Shown one piece after another: positions 27,583-36,200 of a stretch of DNA of 64,000 nucleotides. This stretch comes from Chania multitudinisentens RB-25 (GTDB lineage: Bacteria > Pseudomonadota > Gammaproteobacteria > Enterobacterales > Enterobacteriaceae). Under the pieces are notes generated by a model. The model saw only the letters and a program-made list of their open reading frames with translations, ran no database searches and had not been told where the DNA came from. Made by a program: the position numbers and the translations under genes. Positions within the stretch are counted from its first letter, which is position 1, and every line of letters starts with the position of its first letter. Location of the stretch: the NCBI RefSeq assembly GCF_000520015.2, contig NZ_CP007044.2:1178001-1242000 (forward strand), given 5' to 3'.

Positions 27583-28063
27583 ATCCTTGCACCTCAATAG
27601 TACCGTAGGCTTGCAGTGCCGTACCTGGAACCTTCACCGTTTTAGTTTGCAACAACGCAGCTCGTAACCGACTGAACTCATTTGGGGAATAGAAGGTTAT
27701 ACAGCCTTCCGACAGCCCCAAGCGCCCTACTGGGTGTAGCCTGAATTGACCGCGCATTATGCCATTGATCCACGTTCTATCGTTGATAGTTCCATCATCT
27801 CGATATAAGGCAAACCAGGTACTATGATCCGAATTACTTACGACATCCTTAACAAAAGAAATAGATTGGGATTTTAACCCGCCTGTAGGGCGATCAACTA
27901 TCCAATATTATCCTGCGGGAATAGCACCATTATTTGGCACATCAGTGCATCCTGGTTGGTTTGTGTATTGTTTATTGCCTGAGAAAACCGAAAACATCCC
28001 TACTCCTTGGCAAAGCAGAGTGTTGATTCTATTTCCATTATGAACAATAAAACACTGAATCAT
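27554..28063 (-). pseudogene. Tlde1-type (DUF2778, L,D-transpeptidase-like) T6SS effector, broken by one stop codon
   Basis: Reading the minus strand from the ATG at 28063 (AAAGGAT upstream) gives about 169 codons in a single frame with one in-frame TAA at codon 52 (27908-27910). Before it: GMFSVFSGN and VPNNGAIPAG; after it: YWIVDRPTGG, a STWFALYRDDGTI segment, RGQFRLHPVG with the catalytic His and GLSEGCITF with the catalytic Cys. The usual family sequence at the stop is PxGxY, so the stop replaces one ordinary codon, most simply AAA to TAA. All catalytic residues lie downstream of it, so the product should be inactive. Family members are exported by T6SS and attack peptidoglycan. Confidence 0.8.
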
Positions 28064-28138
28064 TATGCATCCTTTCTTTTTTGGCCCAATCAGATACTAC
28101 TACGAATGGTTCATATTATTGAAGTAAACACATCATTT

Positions 28139-29683
28139 TCATATGCCGTTAAACATTGCAAGGCGCTGCTGTTGTTCTTCGCTCATGTCGAAGGCAAATT
28201 CTTCATGCTGTAGCTGGTAGGTGCCAAAACTCATCAGGAAGGCGATTGCCGGGTCTATCTTATTGACGGCTTTCTTCTTGTTCGGCTTGATATTGGCGTT
28301 GGCATAGGTTTCCATCACCATGTTAGCCATCGCTCAGGCTAGCACCGGATCACCGTTGTGCTCGATCACCTTGCGGTTAACAAACGCCTCAGCCGATTTC
28401 GCCATCGGGCTGAACTTCATATACGTTTGCGGGAATGGCTCCACATCGAGGCCAGCGCTCTGTAATTGGGTACGGATTTGCGTGGCGTTCCAGGTGTCGA
28501 AACCCACCAGTTCGATACTGAACCGCTCGGCGTCGGCCAGCACATCATCGCGGATGCGGTCATAATCGATGCAATCCCCCGGCGTGGTGCGTAACCAGCC
28601 TTGTTTCACCCACTGGCGGTACAAGGTGCGGTTTTTATTGGCCGGGTTTTGTAATTGAGCCTCGGGGATGTAGTGGCGCGTCAGCAGGCGCACAGATCGT
28701 TCCAGCGGGAAGGTATAGCAAACACTGGTAATGTCACTGGTGGAGGATAAATCCAGACCGGCATAACACTGCAACCCTACCAGCTCGGCTTCGGTATAGT
28801 CAGTTGCACAGGCTTTCCAGGCTCCCTCACCCATCCACGGGGTTTCCCCTTGGTACCGGATGTAATCCCCGTTGCCGTTCTTCAGCTTTTGCAACATGGC
28901 GGCGGTATTGGAGTTCATCGTCCAAACGGCATTACGGCGATAGCGGCGGCGCAGTTTGAATACCAGATCGCTCAGTTCATCAGCGGTAAGCGTAGCACCA
29001 GCGGAAACCATCTTTTCCAGGGTGCCGAATGGACGGGTGCGATCGCCTTTAGCCTCACGCGGATAGGACAGGAACCCTTTGGATTTCTTAGTGCCGTCAC
29101 CGCTCACCAGGTCGGTTTCTTCGGTTTCGGCGAACGTGTCGCTGATCTCTTCGGTCAGCCAGCCCAGAATATCCACGTCGCTAAAGTCGAGAATTTCCTG
29201 GGTGGTTTTTGGGTAAGCGTAGATAGGGTTCAGCTTGATGCTGACCTCTTCCAGCTTAGGCGTCGCGGTTTCGTCACGGGCTTCACCTTCAATGCCACGT
29301 CCTACCGCCGCGCCGCCTACGGACACAAGTTTTTTGTATTCGTTGGATTTGGTGGTTTTCACCGTGTAGATCTGGCGCATGACACTTTCATCGGCCAGCA
29401 TGCGCATGATTTCGGTGTCCAACTCAGGGATAACGGAATAGCCGCCGCTCTCATTAACGGTGGTAGACAACATCCGGGTTTCACCGGTCATGATGTAGTG
29501 ACGCAGTTCTTCATTGGTCACGGTCTTGCCGTCTTTGGCTGGCTTGGCCTTGCCACCTTGGGCGCGTTCTTCATCGGCCAGAGATTCATAACGGACAATA
29601 TCAGCCTGTAGGGTGTCGGCCTGGGTGCGGAATTCGTCAAACTGTTTGGCTTCGTCTGGGTTAAGGCTGCGTTTCTCTTCTTC
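28139..29683 (-). pseudogene. Phage remnant: major capsid N-part fused to terminase large subunit C-part
   Basis: One minus-strand frame. 29683 to about 28870 encodes an HK97-type capsid protein lacking its extreme N-terminus and C-terminal third (delta-domain helix FDEFRTQADTLQAD, then GGYSVIPE, LNPIYAYPKTTQEILDFS, VWTMNSNTAAMLQKLK). From about 28855 the frame continues as the nuclease end of a terminase large subunit (TPWMGEGAW, YAGLDLSSTSD, VGFDTWNATQ). A TGA at 28334-28336 replaces the expected Trp in VLAWAMAN, after which the terminase C-terminus runs to a natural stop at 28139. The upstream edge near 29684-29690 abuts AT-rich DNA. In HK97-like phages terminase precedes capsid, so the order is permuted. 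Confidence 0.8.
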
Positions 29684-29882
29684 TCACCTTTATATAGTAG
29701 CAAGTATAAACTGTCTCACCGATAAGAAGTGAAAAGCGCTGGCAGTTAGGGGACATGATAAAAAAATATACACTATTTGATGATTGGCCGGACTGCATAG
29801 TAAACCATAACGAAAATGTTCACTATGTCGTTCGTACAAGGTATGTTGGTCTTTGAGGCTTTCATTATGATAAGGAAAATTC

Positions 29883-30734
29883 ATGGATGTTATGGATGAG
29901 TTTTTTGAGAGGCACCCTGAACTAAGGGGATGGTTCGACGAAAAATTACAAGAGGAGCGTGAGAACATTAGGGTTTTGTTAGATAGACAAAATGAATTGG
30001 CACAAGTAATGAATAGTGTTGCAAATAAATATGTGAAATGGAGTTTGGCAAAAGATCATTTTATTAGCGAAGTCGTTAGTTACTCATCTGATATAACCTC
30101 AAAAATTAATACTAATGAGTTAAGCATAGTAGATGCTATTCATTCATTGGATGAGGAGATAGCCTCGTTGAGGTGTCAGGATGAAATGATTGCAAGGAAA
30201 CAATTAAAACAAGTTGTTATTGTTAAACCGGTTCTTGATCCTGTAATAAAAAATAGAACGACTAAGCGGCAGGAAAATATAAGCTTAATTATCGCCGGTG
30301 TTGGGTTTGTTTCGGGTGCCTTGCAGTTTGTGGCTGGCGTAGGTCTTGTAGAAACCGGTGTAGGAGCAGGAATGGGGGGGTTATTAATTGGTCATGGGAT
30401 AAATAATGTAGTCGAAAATGGTTATTACCTCCTTTACCGTGAAAACTATACCGGGCCAGTGAAGTTTGTATACGAACAAGTCGGTCAAAATATTTTTGGA
30501 TTAAATACCCGTGACTCTGATGTTATATATACATTCGTTGATATGGGAATATCAGTTAATGTCTTGCTTGGTTATAGACTGGAGCCAGATATGAGTAGGC
30601 TTTTACGCTACGTAAATGCTGATTTATTAACAGGGTTAAAGCATCCTGGATTTAAGATGATGAGTGGAATGGATCTGTTGCTTGAAACTACAGGTGCCTT
30701 TAATACTGGCTATGGACAGGCGAGGAGTTATTGA
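29883..30734 (+). CDS. DUF4225 protein, probable toxin/effector
   Basis: 283 aa, ATG with AAGGAA upstream. Residues ~1-100 are charged and helical. Residues ~130-175 hold a glycine-rich double hydrophobic segment (ISLIIAGVGFVSGALQFVAGVGL, GGLLIGHGI) followed by the YYLLYRENYTG stretch typical of DUF4225. This domain occurs in polymorphic-toxin and T6SS settings, so a membrane-active effector is plausible (inference). Base composition is much more AT-rich than the flanking backbone, indicating transfer. The stop overlaps the next ATG (TGATG), whose product is a small membrane protein; an orphan hcp follows on the other strand. Confidence 0.7.
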   Translation: MDVMDEFFERHPELRGWFDEKLQEERENIRVLLDRQNELAQVMNSVANKYVKWSLAKDHFISEVVSYSSDITSKINTNELSIVDAIHSLDEEIASLRCQDEMIARKQLKQVVIVKPVLDPVIKNRTTKRQENISLIIAGVGFVSGALQFVAGVGLVETGVGAGMGGLLIGHGINNVVENGYYLLYRENYTGPVKFVYEQVGQNIFGLNTRDSDVIYTFVDMGISVNVLLGYRLEPDMSRLLRYVNADLLTGLKHPGFKMMSGMDLLLETTGAFNTGYGQARSY

Positions 30735-31009
30735 TGTTTTTGAGTTATTGTCTCATATCACTCTTTGTAATGATTGGTAATTTCTTCATTATAAGAAGGT
30801 TAATTTCCTCTGGTAATATTAACCATCATGTTGTTGCAATACTTATATCTATAATCCCAGTTGGATTTCATATGTATATTGTGAAGTTCGGCGTGATACC
30901 ATTGTTGGGTATTGACGTTTTTGAGAGCGATGATTTTATATATGGTGCACTTTTCTTTAGCATAATCAGTGGTGTCCCGTATGCTATAGCAAAACGTTCA
31001 ATCTCATAG
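30734..31009 (+). CDS. Small membrane protein, probable immunity partner of the DUF4225 protein
   Basis: 91 aa from the ATG at 30734 (GGAG eight bases upstream), sharing one base with the upstream stop. Three hydrophobic segments: FLSYCLISLFVMIGNFFII, HVVAILISIIPVGFHMYIV, and YGALFFSIISGVPYAIA. Tight coupling, small size and membrane location fit an immunity protein against a membrane-acting effector (inference). No family is recognised. Confidence 0.6.
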   Translation: MFLSYCLISLFVMIGNFFIIRRLISSGNINHHVVAILISIIPVGFHMYIVKFGVIPLLGIDVFESDDFIYGALFFSIISGVPYAIAKRSIS

Positions 31010-31022
31010 ACTATTGGGAGTA

Positions 31023-31056
31023 TAATTCCTCTGCTATCTCGATAACAGAGGAATTA
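31023..31056. terminator. Hairpin between convergent immunity and hcp genes
   Basis: An 11-bp perfect stem (31023-31033 with 31046-31056), 12-nt loop with some further pairing. It lies 14 bp after the plus-strand stop and 9 bp after the minus-strand hcp stop. The T tract is weak on both strands. Confidence 0.5.
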
Positions 31057-31064
31057 CTTTAAAA

Positions 31065-31544
31065 TTAATAAACTCTTTCGTCCCAGATACTATAGCCACT
31101 TGTACCAGAAATATGATGCTGCCAAGTAATACTTTTATAACGTAATGATAAGGTTTCTTGTGGTTGCACACCTGTGTGTGTGATGTTGTGAGGATGGTGT
31201 GATGAAAACTCCGAAATAGTGACGCCAGTCAATTTTACCGAGAAATATAACTCTTGGGTACCATCCTGACTCGTCCGATAAAAATAGAACATAGCCTCTA
31301 ATAGTTCATTCGATGATATAGCGACAGCCAGTAAAGGGGATGATTTATCGATAGGTTTTTTGATTGTCACTGGGTTGTGGTGAACGTGTTGTGTACGAGT
31401 CATTGTATGGATTAGGCTGTAAATCAATATCTGGTCTTCGTGATTGAGTTGACCTTTATTGCCTATAGAGTCTGAAGATGAACAGCCACTAGAAATCAAT
31501 CCCTGTTTTTGACCTGTTAAGGTTAAATAAATCAAATTTGCCAT
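31065..31544 (-). CDS. hcp: Orphan Hcp-family T6SS tube/effector-carrier protein
   Basis: 159 aa, start with AAGGAGAAA upstream. The N-terminus is typical Hcp (MANLIYLTLTGQKQGLIS, then GCSSSDSIGNKGQ and HEDQILIYSL), continuing with PLLAVAISSNELLEAMFYFYR and the YFSVKLTGVTIS strand to a C-terminal YSIWDERVY. Hcp hexamers form the T6SS inner tube and carry small effectors. No structural T6SS genes lie in the window, so this is an orphan copy, probably kept for delivery of the neighbouring effectors. Confidence 0.9.
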   Translation of the reverse strand: MANLIYLTLTGQKQGLISSGCSSSDSIGNKGQLNHEDQILIYSLIHTMTRTQHVHHNPVTIKKPIDKSSPLLAVAISSNELLEAMFYFYRTSQDGTQELYFSVKLTGVTISEFSSHHPHNITHTGVQPQETLSLRYKSITWQHHISGTSGYSIWDERVY

Positions 31545-31753
31545 ATTAATTTCTCCTTGTTGGGTGTGTGGATCATGCTAATGCATACAGGTAGTATTTG
31601 TCACATGGCCTGGGTATTTTTGTGTCATGTGTGTTGGGGTGGATATCTTTAGAGACTGTAATTTAAATTGTGTAATTGCTTGTTAATGAGATGGGCACCC
31701 CCACCCTGTGAGCAGTACGCTGGCAGGGTGTAATTCTCTTGAGGGTTCCATCA

Positions 31754-31852
31754 TGCAAAATGCCACGCTTATTGGTATTGACCTGGGTAAACATTCCTTT
31801 CACGTTCATTGCCAGGATCGGCAAGGCAATGCCCTGCTCTGGAAAGGCTTCT
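31754..31852 (+). mobile_element. 5' fragment of an IS110-type transposase
   Basis: An ATG-initiated frame of 32 codons encodes MQNATLIGIDLGKHSFHVHC and then QDRQGNALLWKGF before a TGA. IGIDLGKHSFHVH is the start of the DEDD catalytic domain of IS110-family transposases. The rest of the ~340-residue enzyme is missing. GAGGG precedes the ATG. It marks the left edge of the four-gene island at 31920-42083. Confidence 0.75.
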
Positions 31853-31919
31853 GACAAGGCTCCATGCGCATTATGGTTATAGCAGGAGACGGCCCTGCGC
31901 AAGAAAGCCGTGTCATGGC

Positions 31920-33278
31920 CTAATCAAGGCTGCGGCTGCTATCCCCACGGTAACGATAATCGGCCTGATCTGCCTGTTCGTTGGCCGGTTGAGCCACTTT
32001 AAGCGGCGAAGAACCTGCTGCCAGCGCACGTTCGATGGTTAATGTATCGCCGGTTTCTTGTAGTATTTGCTGGAGTTTTTGGTGCTCACTGCACCAGATT
32101 GACTCAATATCGGTATCTCGCTGAGTATCCCGCTGTTCAGAGAAAGCCACCGCCCGTACCTGGAAGCGTTCGCTCCCCTGTGCTCCGGCTAACTCAAGGC
32201 CATAGCCTGGCGTTGCCGGTTTACGGATCACCACTTTTCCGTCATCTGACCAGGCTTGCGCATCACTTTCGCGTACCTCGTACCCCAATTTTGCCAATCC
32301 TGCGAGAACGGCCTCACGCCTGGCCAGAGCGGCAATATTCAAGCGTTGTTGTTCCGTTGCGGCCTGAGCTACAGCAATAGCCTCAAGTAACAGCGGCAAT
32401 TCGCGCGAGGTCAATACCAGATTTAAGCGCTCCATCAAGGCGTTAGCCTCAGGTGAGTGATAGCTGCTCAACCCGGCAATCAGCAGGCTGAGCTGCTGCC
32501 TTTTCTCCACCAGGGTTCTGGCGGCGCGCGTGGTTTCAGCCAAATCCAGCGTCAGCGAATCACTGAGCAGATTCCAGTGGGTGTTTTGCGGTAGCCGCTC
32601 CAGTTCCGCAGCCCGCTGGGTAAAAGTAGTCATATTTCCTTGCGGATCTAATACGGCTAACTCGGCAATATGCCTGTCAATACGCCGTAAGCACTGAGTA
32701 ACAGGATGATCGTACTGATGGCGTGCCGGTATTGCCTGTGGATCTTTCAGGCGCTGTGCTAGCGCTTGCTGTTCTTCTGTCAGCCGTATTGGCTGTTGGC
32801 TGATTAACTGCATGGCCTGACCCAAAATCTGCCCTGAGTCAGTGTTTTCTTGATGGTCAACGGCGTCGGCAAGCTGTTGTATCAACGTTTGCTGCTCTGG
32901 CATCTGTTGCTTAAGCAGATCTAACAACATTGCGGCGCTTTCCTGCCGCGATCGTTGATGCTGGCGTTGCACAGCATACTGCTCAATCCGTGCCTCTTGG
33001 ATTTGTTCAATATTCTGGCGCATAAACTCAATCATGCCTGGAATTTGTGCGGTCAAACTGGCAAAACGCTCGGCACTATAGTTGCGGATGTCGGTGCCAT
33101 AGCGTTGTATGTCCTGATAACGCTGGTGTATCTGCTCAATCATTACCGGATCGGCTTCGCTATAGTGCTGATTAAGCGCTTCCCATTGCTGCATCAATGC
33201 GCTCAGGCAGGCCATTGAACGACGGTACTCGGCAATATCTTCACGTTTGGCCCGAATGATATGGACTGACGAACTCAT
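31920..33278 (-). CDS. Coiled-coil protein, last gene of the helicase island
   Basis: 452 aa, almost entirely helical with Gln/Glu/Arg-rich stretches (RQHQRSRQESAAM, RLTEEQQALAQRL) suggesting long coiled coils in residues ~30-330. A compact C-terminal region (about 340-410) follows, with a strand-like pattern (LGYEVRES, GKVVIRKPATPGYGLELAGAQG, FQVRAVAFSEQRDT). No catalytic motif is seen and I do not recognise the family. The ATG overlaps the helicase stop as ATGA, so it is translationally coupled. It could be a structural or sensing partner of the helicase. The stop is 67 bp from the IS110 fragment, so 3' truncation cannot be excluded. Confidence 0.75.
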   Translation of the reverse strand: MSSSVHIIRAKREDIAEYRRSMACLSALMQQWEALNQHYSEADPVMIEQIHQRYQDIQRYGTDIRNYSAERFASLTAQIPGMIEFMRQNIEQIQEARIEQYAVQRQHQRSRQESAAMLLDLLKQQMPEQQTLIQQLADAVDHQENTDSGQILGQAMQLISQQPIRLTEEQQALAQRLKDPQAIPARHQYDHPVTQCLRRIDRHIAELAVLDPQGNMTTFTQRAAELERLPQNTHWNLLSDSLTLDLAETTRAARTLVEKRQQLSLLIAGLSSYHSPEANALMERLNLVLTSRELPLLLEAIAVAQAATEQQRLNIAALARREAVLAGLAKLGYEVRESDAQAWSDDGKVVIRKPATPGYGLELAGAQGSERFQVRAVAFSEQRDTQRDTDIESIWCSEHQKLQQILQETGDTLTIERALAAGSSPLKVAQPANEQADQADYRYRGDSSRSLD

Positions 33279-36200
33279 GTGTTTTCCTCGCTTGTTGCAT
33301 CAGAGGTGGTCGCCGCAGGCTGCTGTTCCATGCCCATAGCTTGTGTAATGGCCTGTGTTAAACGCAGACGCTCCTCTGGGCCATGGTGATACCAATGTTG
33401 AATAGAGATGCGATGACGGAATGCGGTTACCCGCTTTAAGATGGTTGGGCGCCAGAGTTCACGCGCCCTGGCACGTTGCAATAGCGCGTGGCGTGGCATA
33501 TCGCACTCAATACCCAGTAAATAGCGGCCCGTTGATGGATCTTCAATAATACAATCAAAATAGAAAGCGCCTTCCTGTTGGGACTCTGCAATTAACCAAC
33601 CCTGTGAGCGAATATACTCAACAACGGATTGCACAAAACCATCAGGGTGTTCCACCGGCGAGCGGCTGGCTAATTGTGTACGGTTCATGCGCATTAACAG
33701 CGCCTGGCCTTGAGCAAACTGGCCTGTGGATAAACGGCGGGCATACTCCAGATACCCTTGCAGGAAATCGCGCGGGATATCCGGCTGGCGGTGGGTGGCA
33801 AGCAGATCGGAAATCTCTTCAATCGGCATCGAGGAAATAATCATCACCTGATTTCTGGCCCGGGTCACCGCCACGTTCAAACGCCGTTCCCCCCCTTGCT
33901 GGCCAAGAATACCGAAATTACGGCGGAAAGTGCCCTGTGGGTTACGGCCAAAGGTGGTAGAGAAGATAATCACATCCCGTTCATCCCCCTGCACGTTTTC
34001 CACGTTCTTCACAAAGAAGGACATATCCTCGTCATCCTCCAACCGCTGCTGTTCTTCGTGGTAAGCCTGGCGGAACTCGGCATGCTGTTCGGCCCTGGCT
34101 TCCAGCACATTCTGGATCAGCTGCGCTTGTTTCTGATTGAAGGTCACTACACCAACGGAAGGGCGCTCTGCGTAAGGTTGTTGCCAAATTTCTGCCAGCA
34201 CGGTAGCGACCTGCTCGGCTTCCTGCTGATTACTCTGGTTTTGATACAGCCCATTGACCATCATTAGTGAAACCGGCCTGACCGCATCAATGATCTTGCC
34301 AGAATGCTGGGCCGGAATATTTAACCGATTTTCATAGAATGCATGATTGGAAAAGTTAATCAGTTCCCGATAAGTGGAGCGATAGTGGATGGCCAGCGTT
34401 TGGCTAGGTAATACGGTACGAGCCAGGTGCAGCAGATCCGGGCAGTCGCTGATTTGCCGATAGTTCCAGCTTTCAGCGGCTTCTTCTTGCTGGGTGCTAT
34501 CGGCTTCAAACAGGCCTTCGTCATCATCAGGCTCGTCTTCAGCCATGGCTTTGCCAGAGAAGAAAGCCGATGGCGGCATCTGTTTCTCATCCCCGCTGAC
34601 GACCATGTTGCGGCTGCGAAACAGGGTGGGCAATGCGTATTCTACCGGCATCTGTGAAGCTTCATCATAAATCACCGTATCGAACAGCCCAGCCTGCAAG
34701 GGTAAAACCTGGCTGGCAACATCTGGCGTCATTAACCAAACCGGCCGCAGTTGCATCAGCCCTAGCATACTGCCTTGATCGATAAATTCCCGTAACCGAC
34801 GCGCCCGCTTTCCGGTGAGGCGAGTAATTTCTTCCCACTTCCGCAGTGGGCTGATGTTGGCCGTTTTAATCACCTCGGTCAGCTCCAGCTTATTCAAGGC
34901 TTTCATTTCGCCATCGGCGGTAGCCAATTGCTCAATCTTGGCGTTAATCACCGTGGGTTCCAGCAGCAATATCGGCGAATGCCACTCTAACTGTTGTTTC
35001 CAGACTAAACGCACCTCACGATCCAACGCTTGCGCAACCACCAACGCTAACTGCGGTGGTTCAAAGCGGGCCAGCGTGGTTTTCTGCTGGCGTAACATGC
35101 TCAGGATGGCCAGGCTGACAGTATCCAGCTGTGCCGCAACTGGCCGGAATTGCTGATAGGCTGCCAATGAGGGAAGTGCAGCCGTAATAGCCTCAAGTGC
35201 AACAGTGAGGGAGCTATTGTTATGGATGGCCTGAGCGAATGTTTCTACCGCAGAGAGTTGCAGCCAGCCACGTAGATTTTCCAATGCCTCTGAGCTTGCT
35301 GCACGGGCCTGGCAACGCGCTATCGCGGCGGCGATCTCTTCACATTCCCGTGTGAAACCGGCTTGCTGGTGTTCGATGATAGCGGGCACTAATCGGTCAA
35401 GACCCACCAAATCTGATATCTGTTGATACAACGTGCAGATAAAGCGCAGATCCCGCTGTGTCGTTGCTAACTGGCGGGTTAATGCCAGGTTGTCCAACAG
35501 CCCTACGGTTGGCAACCCCAAACGTTGCTGCAAGCGGTTCAGTTCCGTTCTGACGGCTCGCCACTGTTGCTCTGAGCGGGCAGAAATCAGCAGGCGGGCC
35601 ACAGTATCATGGTCGTTTTGCCAGCCAAGCTGTTGCAGGAATAATTTCAGCCTGCTGCGGCGCAGGTAATAACAGGGGTTAATGCGCTGAAATAAGCTGC
35701 GTTTTTTGGCTTCTTCCGCCGCAGTGGTTAACTGCAAGAGCCGTTGGCTGTCGCAATGGGCTAAGGGGGCAAACATCAGCGGATCGCGGCCAGAAGAGTC
35801 GATCTCCTGTAGCCGACCAGACAGTTGCTCTAACTGAGCTAACAGTTGTTCACCCTGAACGATGCTACCGTGATGGGCATAAAACAGCGGTAGCCATTGG
35901 GCCAGGTTCGCCCACTCTGCTGGGGTTAACGAAGTCAGTAAGGTCTGATACTTCGCCAGGCTTCGCTGGTATTCCTCGTGCTCTGTCACTTCAAAGGCAC
36001 GGTGTGGGTTAGTCAGCCTCTCATCCCTTTGCTGTTCAACCTGATAAAACCGTGTGAAACGGCGGGTAAAATCCTGCAACGTGGCCTGATGAGACAGGAA
36101 TGGGCTCAGTTGGGCCAGCGGGCTGTGCTCGTAATCCGCTTCCAACCAGAGCGCTATGGCCGGGATGATGGCCCGTTTGATGGCCTCTAGGTGCTCAAGC

